A stretch of 64,000 nucleotides of DNA from DATCMA01 sp036563645 (GTDB taxonomy: Bacteria > Actinomycetota > Actinomycetes > Mycobacteriales > Micromonosporaceae), in contig DATCMA010000014.1 in assembly GCA_036563645.1 (NCBI GenBank), positions 1 through 64,000 of the forward strand, written 5' to 3'. How positions within the stretch are numbered: the stretch's first letter is position 1; the number at the start of each line of letters is the position of its first letter. The position numbers and the translations under genes are program-made. This document shows, piece after piece, positions 1-8,392 of the stretch. The notes beneath the pieces are model-generated. The model did no database searches and was not told where the DNA came from. It worked only from the letters and a program-made list of their open reading frames with translations.

Positions 1-585
1 TTCGTGGACTGGGCGGGTGGCCTGGACACCCTCGTGAACAACGCCGGTGTCCTCGACAGCAACTTCGCGCCGATGGATCAGGTCACCGTCGACACGATTG
101 ACGAGTCCGTGTGGGACGCGGTCATGGACGTGAACCTCAAGGCGGTGTGGCTGGCGACGAAATTCGCCGCGCCGCACCTGCTCGCCTCGGATCGCGGCCC
201 CTCGGTGGTGAACGCCGCCTCGGTCTCGGGGATGACTGGCGCGGGCATGACGGCGTACAGCGTGTCCAAAGCGGCCGTTATCCAGCTCACCCGCAATACC
301 GCGATTAACTTGGCGCCCAAGGTCCGTGCCAACTGCTACTCGCCCGGCTCTATCAAGACGCCGATGAGCGACGCCCATCTCGCCCGAGCCAAGGACAAGC
401 TCGCCACGGCCCGCGCCATGTACGGCTCGCACCTCATTCCCCGGCGGGGCCGGGTCAGCGAGGTCGCCAAGCTGGTGTGTTTCCTCGCCAGTGATGACGC
501 CTCATTCATCACCGGGGCGAACGTGCCCGTGGACGGGGGAATGATGGCCTGGCGCGGATCACGCGAGGTGGAGCTCGACGATTGA
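1..585 (+). CDS. Short-chain dehydrogenase/reductase, 5' end cut off by the window
   Basis: NAD(P)-dependent oxidoreductase of the SDR family, probably acting on a hydroxyacyl or keto intermediate of the pathway encoded downstream. The reading frame is open to base 1, so the glycine-rich cofactor motif lies outside the window. What is visible fits a classical SDR: an NNAG motif near the start, a serine-containing strand (NAASVSG), the catalytic YxxxK pair as YSVSK, and a C-terminal SITGANVPVDGG-like segment (here FITGANVPVDGG). About 195 residues of a usual 250-270 are present. It is followed after 55 bases by a CoA ligase and is likely the upstream part of the same operon. Substrate unknown. 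Confidence 0.88.
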   Translation, partial: FVDWAGGLDTLVNNAGVLDSNFAPMDQVTVDTIDESVWDAVMDVNLKAVWLATKFAAPHLLASDRGPSVVNAASVSGMTGAGMTAYSVSKAAVIQLTRNTAINLAPKVRANCYSPGSIKTPMSDAHLARAKDKLATARAMYGSHLIPRRGRVSEVAKLVCFLASDDASFITGANVPVDGGMMAWRGSREVELDD

Positions 586-640
586 CAGCCCCTCGGGTGT
601 GACGACAAGGCTGGCTCGGAATTGAGGTGCGGAGGACGAC

Positions 641-2122
641 GTGCAGGGTGTCGATAGCTGGGTCCGGAAATGGGCGACGATCAATAGGGAGGGAATAGCT
701 GTCACGTATCGGGGCGAGCGCGTCACCTGGCGGGAGCTCGACCGTCGGGTGGATGTCCTGGCGCGACACCTCATGGTGCGGGGTATTCGTCGGCGGGACC
801 GAGTCGGCTGCCTCATGCCGAACTGCGTGGAATTCCTGGTGACTCTCCACGCCGTGTCCCGTATCGGGGCTATTTTTGTACCGATTAACGTCCGGTACGC
901 GCCGCCGGAGCTCGCCCGGGCGGTGCGGCACGTGGACATGTCCCTGCTCGTCGTCGACGAGAGTTTCCGCGACCTCGTCACGAAATCGGGAATCGATATC
1001 GACCTGCTGTGGCGGGGCGAGTGGCCAGCGGACGACGGCACCGGGGAACCGGTCGAGTCGATGGCGCGGTGGGAGGACGACGGTTTCCTCCTCTTCACCT
1101 CCGGCACGACGGGATCTCCGCGAGCCGTCTTGCACTCTCACGAATCGTTCCTCTGGACCTCCCTGGACTCCATTCTCATCCACGGATATTCGTCGCGGGA
1201 CCGGCTCGTCACCCCGCTGCCGCTCTGCTACACGGGCGGAATGAACGTGGCCACCTCGATGGCGCATTCGGGCGCTGAGCTGGTCTTGGCCGAGTCCGCC
1301 GATCCGGGGCACCTCATCGACCTCATCGAGACCCACCGGGCCACGCTCTTCCACGGCGTTCCCGCGATGTGCCAACGCCTCGTGGACCACCCTCGGTGGG
1401 AGGAGGCCGACCTCTCCTCCCTGCGGCTCGCGCGCACCGGAGGCGCGCCGGTCTCGGCGGCGCTCATGGAGGCGTACGCCAAGAAGGGCATCGCGCTGAC
1501 GCAGGGCTACGGGCTGACCGAGTCCGGTGGCACCGGGCTCATGCTGCACGCCCGCGAGGCCCACCACTTCGGGAAGGCTGGTCGGCCGTGCTTCTCCGTC
1601 GAGGTCAAGATCGTCAATCCCGCGACGGGCGAGGAGGTCGGCCCCAACGAGGTCGGCGAGATCCTGCTGCGCGGTCGGCAGCTCATGCGGGGGTACTGGA
1701 ACGAACCCGAGGCGACCGCGGCGGTGCTGCGGGATGGGTGGCTGTGGACCGGTGACCTCGGCACGGTGGATGAAGACGGCCTCTTCGCCATCACCGGCCG
1801 GTCCAAAGATCTCATCGTCAGCGGTGGCCTCAACGTGTACCCCGCCGAAGTCGAGCACGTTATCACGGCCATGCCGGGGGTCGTCGAGGCCGCGGTCCTC
1901 GGTGTCCCGTCGGAACGGTGGGGTGAGGAAGTCGTCGCCGTCGTCATCGTCGACAAGGACGCCGATGTCGACGAGGCGCGCGTTATCGAACACTGCCGGG
2001 CGAATCTCGCCGATTACAAGTGCCCGAAGCGCGTTGTCCTCGATTATGAGCCGCTGACCCGCACCGCCTCCGGAAAAATCATCAAACGGGAAGCGGCGAA
2101 ACGGCTGGAGCGCATTTCCTGA
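641..2122 (+). CDS. AMP-forming acyl-CoA ligase (ANL superfamily)
   Basis: Activates a carboxylic acid to its CoA thioester through an acyl-adenylate. The 493-residue protein has the phosphate-binding loop FTSGTTGSPRA near residue 151, the adenylate motif GYGLTESGG near 289, a TGDLG motif near 371, the hinge segment GRSKDLIVSGG near 387 and the C-terminal TASGKIIKRE lysine motif near 478. The GTG start is chosen because GGAGG (631-635) lies five bases upstream. It is a shorter member of the family, like fatty-acid or aromatic-acid ligases. It precedes the racemase gene by about 50 bases. One of four AMP-forming ligases in the window; the substrate cannot be read from the sequence. Confidence 0.93.
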   Translation: MQGVDSWVRKWATINREGIAVTYRGERVTWRELDRRVDVLARHLMVRGIRRRDRVGCLMPNCVEFLVTLHAVSRIGAIFVPINVRYAPPELARAVRHVDMSLLVVDESFRDLVTKSGIDIDLLWRGEWPADDGTGEPVESMARWEDDGFLLFTSGTTGSPRAVLHSHESFLWTSLDSILIHGYSSRDRLVTPLPLCYTGGMNVATSMAHSGAELVLAESADPGHLIDLIETHRATLFHGVPAMCQRLVDHPRWEEADLSSLRLARTGGAPVSAALMEAYAKKGIALTQGYGLTESGGTGLMLHAREAHHFGKAGRPCFSVEVKIVNPATGEEVGPNEVGEILLRGRQLMRGYWNEPEATAAVLRDGWLWTGDLGTVDEDGLFAITGRSKDLIVSGGLNVYPAEVEHVITAMPGVVEAAVLGVPSERWGEEVVAVVIVDKDADVDEARVIEHCRANLADYKCPKRVVLDYEPLTRTASGKIIKREAAKRLERIS

Positions 2123-2175
2123 GCGTGGGGAATTCCGTGTCCCCATCCCCGGCGGAATAGGGAGGAACGATCGAT

Positions 2176-3273
2176 ATGCCCGGGCCCCTTGACGGGCTCC
2201 GCGTCCTCGAACTCGGCGGAATCGGTCCCGGACCACACGCCGCGATGATCCTTGGTGACCTGGGCGCCGATGTGGTCAGGATCGACCCTCCCGCTCCGTC
2301 CGCGGAGGTGGCGGAGGCCGCGCGCCGCAACCAGCTCCTCAGGAACCGGCGGTCGGTCGTCGCGGACCTCAAGAACCCCGCCGATCGCGAGCGCGTGTTG
2401 GCGCTTGTCGAGCGCGCGGACGTCCTGCTGGAGGGGTTCCGCCCGGGGGTCGCGGAGCGGCTGGGCGTCGGTCCTCAGGAGTGCCACGCGCGGAATCCCC
2501 GACTGGTCTACGGCCGGATGACCGGTTGGGGCCAAGACGGCCCCCTCGCCGCCCGCGCCGGTCACGACATCAACTACCTCTCCGTCACCGGAGCCCTCTC
2601 GGCGATTCGCCGGTCAGGGCAGCCGCCCACCGTCCCCCTCAATCTCGTCGGCGACTACGGCGGCGGATCGATGCTCCTCGTCATCGGGGTGCTCGCCGCG
2701 CTGTGGGAGCGGGAGCGCTCGGGGCAGGGCCAAGTCGTGGACGCCGCGATGCTCGACGGCGTCACCCTGCTGACCCAAGCGATTTGGAATTTGCGGGGCC
2801 GGGGCGCGTGGCACGAGGAACCGGAGAGCAACGTCATCGACGGGGGCGCTCCGTTCTACGGCGTCTACGAGTGCGCGGACGGCAAGTACGTCGCGGTGGG
2901 CCCGTTAGAGCGGGAATTCTTCGTCGAGCTGCTCACCGGTTTGGGCCTCGATCCCCAGACCTTGCCCGACCAGTACGACCGCTCCGGGTGGCCGCGGTTG
3001 CGGGAGGCGATCGCGGCCGCCATCGCGACCCGCACCCGTGACGAGTGGGCGGCGGTGTTCGACGGGCGGGACGCCTGCCTGACCCCCGTCCTCGAATTCT
3101 CGGAGGCGGCGGCACACCCCCAGATTCGCGCCCGCGGGACGCTGGTGGAGGTCGACGGCGTCCTCCAGGCCGCTCCCGCGCCTCGTTTCTCCCGCACGCC
3201 GACGGCACTGCCCCGACCGCCGCGGAGATTCGGCGAAGACCGGGAATCCGTATTGGAGAGAGGCGAATGGTGA
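2176..3273 (+). CDS. Alpha-methylacyl-CoA racemase (CaiB/BaiF family III)
   Basis: Predicted to interconvert the 2R and 2S epimers of 2-methyl-branched acyl-CoAs so that acyl-CoA dehydrogenases, which take the S form, can proceed. The 365 residues match the racemase length. The racemase signature GHDINY places His130 and the DYGGG segment places Asp160, with Glu245 in VGPLEREFF. All three are offset by exactly four from the catalytic His126, Asp156 and Glu241 known for the Mycobacterium tuberculosis racemase, which supports racemase over simple CoA transferase. GGAGG at 2161-2165 supports the ATG start. The gene overlaps the next start by seven bases. It is the best single clue that the substrate is methyl-branched. 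Confidence 0.9.
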   Translation: MPGPLDGLRVLELGGIGPGPHAAMILGDLGADVVRIDPPAPSAEVAEAARRNQLLRNRRSVVADLKNPADRERVLALVERADVLLEGFRPGVAERLGVGPQECHARNPRLVYGRMTGWGQDGPLAARAGHDINYLSVTGALSAIRRSGQPPTVPLNLVGDYGGGSMLLVIGVLAALWERERSGQGQVVDAAMLDGVTLLTQAIWNLRGRGAWHEEPESNVIDGGAPFYGVYECADGKYVAVGPLEREFFVELLTGLGLDPQTLPDQYDRSGWPRLREAIAAAIATRTRDEWAAVFDGRDACLTPVLEFSEAAAHPQIRARGTLVEVDGVLQAAPAPRFSRTPTALPRPPRRFGEDRESVLERGEW

Positions 3274-4055
3274 CCGCTGAGGATCGTCCCGATCACCGCG
3301 TGCTGGTCGAGGCCGACGACGGTGTCGTCACCGTCACGCTCAACCGACCGGAGCGGCTCAACGCCCTCGACATCGCGCTGCGCCGCCGCCTGGCCGCCCT
3401 CTGGGAGGAGCTGCGCGGCGACCCCTCGGTGCGGTGTGTCGTGGTGACCGGTGCCGGCCGTGCCTTCTCCTCCGGCGCGGACATCACCGAAGCGGGCTTG
3501 ACGGACGGGGCGACGGCGAATCTCCGCTACTCGCCCGGCGAAGTCCTCGACGTCCCGGTGATCGTGGCTATGAACGGCCTGTGTATCGGTGGGGCGCTGC
3601 GGTTTCTCGCGGACGCCGACATCGTGGTCGCCGCGGAGGACGCGTGGCTGTCGGATCCCCACGTGTCGATCGGACAGACCAGCGCCCCGGTCGCGCTCCG
3701 GCTCGCGGTTCAGGCGTCGCCCGCTGCGGTGGCGCCCTTGATGCTCTGCGGGAGTCGATACCGGATGTCCGCGCCCGAGGCGCTGCGGATTGGCCTGGTC
3801 AGCGAGGTGGTACCCGCCGGACAGGCGGTGACCCGGGCACGGGAGATCGCCGGGATGATCGCCGCGCAAAGCCCCACGGCCGTGCGGCTGACCACGACAT
3901 TCCTGCGCCGGCTGCGACAGCGGCAGATCGCGGGGCTGGATGAGGAGGCCTGGGCCGCGGTGATCCAGCAGTGGGCGCACCCCGATGTGGCGGAAGCCCG
4001 CGCGGCGATGGCGGAGGGACGCGCTCCCCGGTGGAGCCTGGAGGGTGATCGATGA
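3267..4055 (+). CDS. Enoyl-CoA hydratase/isomerase family protein (crotonase)
   Basis: Crotonase-fold enzyme, 262 residues, typical length. The N-terminal strand TVTLNRPERLNALD and the oxyanion-hole segments FSSGADI and AMNGLCIGGALRF are clear. The position usually holding the first catalytic glutamate reads SDPHVSIGQ, so the acid/base residues of a canonical hydratase are not evident; it could be an isomerase, hydrolase or specialised hydratase. The start ATG at 3267 overlaps the racemase stop (ATGGTGA), and a purine-rich stretch at 3256-3264 serves as ribosome site. The frame is open further upstream, but that part is out-of-frame racemase sequence. Its stop overlaps the next start as ATGA. 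Confidence 0.88.
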   Translation: MVTAEDRPDHRVLVEADDGVVTVTLNRPERLNALDIALRRRLAALWEELRGDPSVRCVVVTGAGRAFSSGADITEAGLTDGATANLRYSPGEVLDVPVIVAMNGLCIGGALRFLADADIVVAAEDAWLSDPHVSIGQTSAPVALRLAVQASPAAVAPLMLCGSRYRMSAPEALRIGLVSEVVPAGQAVTRAREIAGMIAAQSPTAVRLTTTFLRRLRQRQIAGLDEEAWAAVIQQWAHPDVAEARAAMAEGRAPRWSLEGDR

Positions 4056-5104
4056 GTGCCATGACGTTCGGCTTCGGGATGATTACGGCCCAGCACCACC
4101 CGGACGATCCGCGTTCCGACGCCGAGCTCTACGCCGAGGTGCTCCACTTGTGTGAGCTCGCGGAGCGGCTGGGCTTCGACGCGGTGTGGCTCTCCGAGCA
4201 CCACTTCGTCGACGACGGCTACATGCCGAGCCTCCTTCCGGTCGCCGCCGCGATCGCCGCCCGGACCACCCGCATTCGCATCGGCACCGGCATCCTCATC
4301 GCCCCGCTGCATGACCCGCTGCGGCTCGCCGAAGACGCCGCCACGGTGGACCTGTTGTCATCCGGACGGCTCGTCCTCGGCATCGGCGCGGGGTATCGGG
4401 AGGAGGAGTTCGCGGGCTTTGGCCGGAGCAAGGAACGGCTCGGCGCGGCGCTGGACCAGACGCTGGCGGTGCTCCGCCAGGCGTGGTCCGGTGAACCGGT
4501 GCAAGCCACCCCGGACGCCGCCCCGGTGCGGGTGACGCCGCGGCCGTACCGGCCCGCCGGTCCGCCGCTGTGGATCGGGGCGAGGACCGCGCCGGGTATC
4601 CGCCGGGTGGCGCGGAAGGCCGATGGCCTCATGGCGGCGCGGGTCACTCCGGAGCAGTTCGGCGCGCAAGTCCGGCAGCTCCTCGCCGAGGCGGAGAAGG
4701 CCGGGCGCCAGCCCGCCGAGTTCGAGGTCGGGGTCCACCGCCCGGTCTTCGCGTGGCCGGAGAAGGACGCGTGGGAACGGCTCGAGCCGTACCTGCACTA
4801 CTCCGAGTGGAAGTACCGCGACATGGTCGGCGAACCGTACGGGCGCCGGACCACGCGTGTCACGCCGCCCCCGCTGCGGGAGGAAACCCGCGACATTCTG
4901 CGCAAGGAAGCGATCGTCGGTACTCCGGACGAAGTCGCAGAAGCCATCGCGGCGTACGCCCGCAACGCCTCGGACGTGCGATTCCACTTCGTGCCTCGGC
5001 TGTATTGGCCGGGCATGGACGCCGCTCTGCAACGCGAAGCCCTGGCGGTCTTCGCGGAGCACGTGATCCCGCAATTTCGCGCCAACCGTCACACCAATTC
5101 CTGA
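4052..5104 (+). CDS. Luciferase-like (LLM class) flavin/F420-dependent oxidoreductase
   Basis: A 350-residue TIM-barrel oxidoreductase of the bacterial luciferase-like superfamily. The N-terminal AERLGFDAVWLSEHHF segment, the TRIRIGTGI strand and the LVLGIGAGYREEEFAGFG segment are characteristic. Members use F420 or FMN and act as monooxygenases or hydride-transfer enzymes; which applies here cannot be decided. Translationally coupled to the crotonase upstream by ATGA and followed by the acyl-CoA dehydrogenase pair, so it probably acts on a CoA ester or a ring intermediate of the same pathway. Two further luciferase-like genes occur, at 8393 and 30607. Confidence 0.9.
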   Translation: MSAMTFGFGMITAQHHPDDPRSDAELYAEVLHLCELAERLGFDAVWLSEHHFVDDGYMPSLLPVAAAIAARTTRIRIGTGILIAPLHDPLRLAEDAATVDLLSSGRLVLGIGAGYREEEFAGFGRSKERLGAALDQTLAVLRQAWSGEPVQATPDAAPVRVTPRPYRPAGPPLWIGARTAPGIRRVARKADGLMAARVTPEQFGAQVRQLLAEAEKAGRQPAEFEVGVHRPVFAWPEKDAWERLEPYLHYSEWKYRDMVGEPYGRRTTRVTPPPLREETRDILRKEAIVGTPDEVAEAIAAYARNASDVRFHFVPRLYWPGMDAALQREALAVFAEHVIPQFRANRHTNS

Positions 5105-5142
5105 GGGATGGTGCGCGTCGAACCACGCTGGAGGAGGAACCT

Positions 5143-6315
5143 ATGCGCATCGCTTATACCCCAGAGCAGGAACGTTTCCGTGACGAGGTGCGCGCCTACT
5201 ATGAGCGGATCCTTACCCCCGAGCTCCGGGCGGCGTTCGCCGGCTACGAGGAAGAGGGATCCGGATACCGCGACGCGGTTCGCAAGCTCGGTGAGGACGG
5301 GTGGCTCACCGTCTCCTGGCCCGAGGAGTACGGAGGCCGAAACCTCTCGCCGATTGAGAACTACATCTTCTTCGAAGAGACCCAGAAAGCTGGCGTCACG
5401 ATTCCGCACCTGACCACCAATTCCATCGGGCCGACCCTGATGCGGTACGGCACCGAGGAGCAGAAGGCGAGATTCCTGCCGGGGATTGCCCGCGGGGAAA
5501 TCCACTTCTCTGTCGGGTACTCCGAGCCGGAGGCGGGGTCGGACCTCGCCTCGCTGAAGACTCGTGCGGAACGGGTCGGGGACCACTACGTCATCAACGG
5601 ACAGAAGATTTGGACGAGCCTCATCCACCACGCCGACTACGTGTGGCTCGCCGTGCGCACCGATCCGGACGCGCCCAAGCACAAGGGAATCTCCATCATC
5701 ATCGTCCCCACCGACGCCCCGGGTTTCTCCTGGACGCCGATCCGCACCCTGCGGGGTGGCTTCACGAGCGCCGGGTATTACCAAGACGTCCGGGTCCCGG
5801 TGGAGAACCTCGTCGGCAAGGAGAATCAGGGCTGGGAAATCATCACCAACCAGCTCAATTACGAGCGGGTGACGATTTGCCCGGCCGGTGTCGTGCAGCG
5901 GCGCCTGGAGGCGGTGGCGGAGTGGGCGCGGCACACGACGGCTCCCGATGGCCGTCGCCTCATCGACCAGGAATGGGTGCAGATGAACCTGGCCGCCGTT
6001 GAGGCGAAGGCCGAGGTCCTCCAGCTCATGAACTGGAAGGTGGCCTGGGCTGACGAGTCAGGCACGATTTCCCCCGCCGACGCCTCGGCGCTCAAGGTGT
6101 ACGGAACGGAGATGTACGTCGAGGCGTTCCGGCTGCTCATGGAGATTGTCGGCGCCGACGCCCTGCTCGACGGGGAGGCTCCCGGAGCTCTGCGCGACTC
6201 CCTCGAAGCGGCGATGCGCTGGAGCGTGCTGATGACCTTCGGTGGGGGCACGAACGAGGTGCAGCGGGAAATCGTCGCTCGGGCGGGCCTGTCGCTTCCG
6301 CGCGCCAAGGACTGA
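5143..6315 (+). CDS. Acyl-CoA dehydrogenase, alpha-type (catalytic) subunit
   Basis: FAD enzyme that introduces a 2,3-double bond into an acyl-CoA. The 390 residues carry the FAD/substrate segment SVGYSEPEAGSDLASL, the INGQKIWTS strand and the C-terminal GGGTNEVQREIVA motif. Glu241 in LNYERV sits where heteromeric mycobacterial FadE enzymes are known to carry their catalytic glutamate. The start is ATG 5143 with GAGGAGG seven bases upstream; the longer open frame is not coding. The next gene encodes a second dehydrogenase of the complementary beta type, so the two probably form an alpha2beta2 enzyme like those used for branched and steroid side chains (inference). Confidence 0.92.
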   Translation: MRIAYTPEQERFRDEVRAYYERILTPELRAAFAGYEEEGSGYRDAVRKLGEDGWLTVSWPEEYGGRNLSPIENYIFFEETQKAGVTIPHLTTNSIGPTLMRYGTEEQKARFLPGIARGEIHFSVGYSEPEAGSDLASLKTRAERVGDHYVINGQKIWTSLIHHADYVWLAVRTDPDAPKHKGISIIIVPTDAPGFSWTPIRTLRGGFTSAGYYQDVRVPVENLVGKENQGWEIITNQLNYERVTICPAGVVQRRLEAVAEWARHTTAPDGRRLIDQEWVQMNLAAVEAKAEVLQLMNWKVAWADESGTISPADASALKVYGTEMYVEAFRLLMEIVGADALLDGEAPGALRDSLEAAMRWSVLMTFGGGTNEVQREIVARAGLSLPRAKD

Positions 6316-6346
6316 TGTCAACCGTTGTGGGGATGGGGCAAACACT

Positions 6347-7459
6347 ATGGACTTTTCGCTGAGCCCTGAGATGGAGGCGCTCCGGGATTTGGCGTCGGGA
6401 ATTCTCGCCGACTCGTCGACGCCGGACCATCTCACGGAGCTGGACAAGCGCGGCGAGTGGCTCGACCGGCAGACGTGGACGAGCTTCGCGGATTCGGGCG
6501 TCGTCGGTGCCGCGCTGCCCGAGAGTGTGGGCGGCGCCGGGCTGGGCTTCCTCGAGCTGTACCAGGTTCTGGAAAGGGTCGGCGCGGCGGTCGCTCAGAT
6601 CCCGCTGTGGGAGAGCGTGGTCTGCGGCGCGCTGCCTATCGCGCGCCACGGCAGCCCGGAATTGATCGGCGAGTTGCTGCCGGGTGTGGTCACCGGAGAG
6701 TCGCTGTTGACCGCGGCGCTCCTCGAGCCGGGCGCCGCCGATCCCCGACAGCCCCGCACGACCGCCACGCGCACGGGCGAGGGGTGGCGGATCAGCGGAG
6801 TGAAGACGCAGGTGCCGCTGGCGCAGCTCGCCGATTGGATCCTCGTGTCGGCCGTGACCGAGGACGAGCGCAGCGTGATTGTCGTGGTGCGGCCGTCGGC
6901 CGCCGGTGTGACGATCGAGCCGCAGAAGTCCGTATCGCAGCGTCCGCTGGCCCGGGTGACGTTCGACGACGTCGCGGCGGACGCCGTGCTGGCGGAGCCT
7001 GACGATGGCGCGGTGCTGGACGACGTGCTGCTGCACGCGATGACCGGCTTGGCCGCCATGCAGGCTGGCGTCTGCGCGGAGGCCCTGCGCCGGGCCGCGG
7101 AGTACACCTCCGGGCGGAAGCAGTTTGGCCGTCCGATCGCGACGTTCCAGGCGGTGCGCCAGCGCCTCGCCGACAGCTACATCGACGTCGAGGCCATCCG
7201 GCTGACCTCGCTGCAAGCGGCGTGGCAGCTCAGTGAGGGGATGGACGCCCACCGCGCGGTCGAAATCGCCAAGTTCTGGGCGGCTGAGGGAGGACACCGC
7301 GTCCTCTACGCCGCTCAGCACGTCCACGGTGGCATCGGCATCGACCTCGATTACCCGCTCCACCGGTACTTCAGGTTCGGCAAGTACATCGAGTTCACCC
7401 TCGGGCCCGCCAAGGAGCAGCTACGGCGACTGGGTCGGCGGTTCGCGGCGCAGCCCTGA
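6347..7459 (+). CDS. Acyl-CoA dehydrogenase, beta-type subunit
   Basis: Partner subunit for the dehydrogenase at 5143. The 370 residues have a weaker FAD-loop region and the C-terminal segment HVHGGIGIDLDYPLHR. In canonical homomeric acyl-CoA dehydrogenases the catalytic glutamate falls at the position occupied here by Asp335, a substitution typical of the small FadE subunits that form heteromers. The adjacent gene order and shared strand support a two-gene enzyme. ATG 6347 is preceded only by a G-rich tract, and translation may depend on the upstream gene. The same beta-then-alpha combination occurs fused in the 12868 gene. Confidence 0.9.
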   Translation: MDFSLSPEMEALRDLASGILADSSTPDHLTELDKRGEWLDRQTWTSFADSGVVGAALPESVGGAGLGFLELYQVLERVGAAVAQIPLWESVVCGALPIARHGSPELIGELLPGVVTGESLLTAALLEPGAADPRQPRTTATRTGEGWRISGVKTQVPLAQLADWILVSAVTEDERSVIVVVRPSAAGVTIEPQKSVSQRPLARVTFDDVAADAVLAEPDDGAVLDDVLLHAMTGLAAMQAGVCAEALRRAAEYTSGRKQFGRPIATFQAVRQRLADSYIDVEAIRLTSLQAAWQLSEGMDAHRAVEIAKFWAAEGGHRVLYAAQHVHGGIGIDLDYPLHRYFRFGKYIEFTLGPAKEQLRRLGRRFAAQP

Positions 7460-7481
7460 GTGCGAAGGGAAGTTGTGCGGA

Positions 7482-8378
7482 ATGAGCACGGAGTCTCGGC
7501 GCGCGTGCGTTGAGTTGGAGGTCGAGGGAGCGGTCGCCACCATCACCCTCAACCGGCCTGAGAAACTCAACGCCATTTCTCCCGAGCTACGGGACGACCT
7601 CGAAGCGGCGCTGGAAGAGGTCAGGCCCGGTGACGCGGTCCGGGTCGTGCGGATTCGGGGCGCGGGTCGCGGATTCTGCGCCGGCTACGACATGACCAGC
7701 GGCTCGTCGGTGTACAGCCTGGGCGAGGCGGAGGATCCGCATCGCGGCGAGCCGGGCAGCACGCCGATGACCGGGCTCGGCGAGTCGAAGCTGGTCCGAG
7801 ACCGGGAGCGGCTGCGCGAGAACATCGAGCGCTGGATGCGGCTGTGGTCGTACCGAAAGCCCATCATCGCCCAGGTGCACGGCGTGTGCCTCGCCGGCGG
7901 GCTCGACCTGCTCGGCATTTGCGACATCGTGTACGCCGCTGAGGACGCGCGGTTTGGCCACCCCGCGGCCCGTGGGCTCGGCATCCCGCCCACGCTCGGG
8001 CTGCTGCCGATGAAAATCGGATTGTCGCGTACGAAGCAGCTCTTCTTCACCGGTGACCTCATCGACGGTGTCACGGCCGCCCGCTATGGGCTCGTCGACG
8101 AGGTGATGCCCGCCGCTGAGCTCGAGGAGCGGACGCTGCGCCTGTGTCGGCGCATCGCGAATCAGCCGCTGGACGCGCTCACCTTGCACAAGCACGTCAT
8201 CAACCGGTGGGCCGAGATCATGGGAATTCGGCTGGGTGCTCTCGAAGGCGCCGAATTCAACGCGATGTTCCACGTCACCCCGGCCAGTGTCGAATTCGGT
8301 CGCATCGTGGCGAGCCAGGGAATCCGGGCGGCGCTCGCGTGGCGAGACGGCGCGTTCGACGCTGACGACCAGTCCTAA
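7482..8378 (+). CDS. Enoyl-CoA hydratase/isomerase family protein
   Basis: Crotonase-superfamily protein of 298 residues, somewhat longer than the usual 260 because of an insertion near residues 70-115 between the first oxyanion strand (FCAGYDM) and VHGVCLAGGLDLLG. The TITLNRPEKLNAI start motif is clear. The usual catalytic glutamate region reads FGHPAARGLGIPP, so classical hydratase residues are absent; the precise reaction is open. It lies 22 bases after the beta-type dehydrogenase and before a luciferase-like gene. The start ATG at 7482 was preferred over the longer open frame, which is the dehydrogenase C-terminus read out of frame. Confidence 0.88.
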   Translation: MSTESRRACVELEVEGAVATITLNRPEKLNAISPELRDDLEAALEEVRPGDAVRVVRIRGAGRGFCAGYDMTSGSSVYSLGEAEDPHRGEPGSTPMTGLGESKLVRDRERLRENIERWMRLWSYRKPIIAQVHGVCLAGGLDLLGICDIVYAAEDARFGHPAARGLGIPPTLGLLPMKIGLSRTKQLFFTGDLIDGVTAARYGLVDEVMPAAELEERTLRLCRRIANQPLDALTLHKHVINRWAEIMGIRLGALEGAEFNAMFHVTPASVEFGRIVASQGIRAALAWRDGAFDADDQS

Positions 8379-8392
8379 CGAGGAGAACCCCA

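Noticed and set aside
509..2236. 575-codon open frame on the minus strand
   Set aside because: It lies entirely opposite the SDR and ligase genes, which have clear motifs. Its arginine/proline-rich product is typical of antisense frames in GC-rich DNA. The same holds for the long antisense frames at 26237-27823, 31485-33236, 35737-37476, 42748-44607, 46239-48851 and 53612-55288.
3045..3266. N-terminal extension of the crotonase at 3267
   Set aside because: The added residues are an out-of-frame copy of the racemase end with no family similarity. Similar false extensions were trimmed at 4570-5142, 6242-6346, 7233-7481, 9265-9426, 25226-25420, 26938-27879 and 51681-52121.
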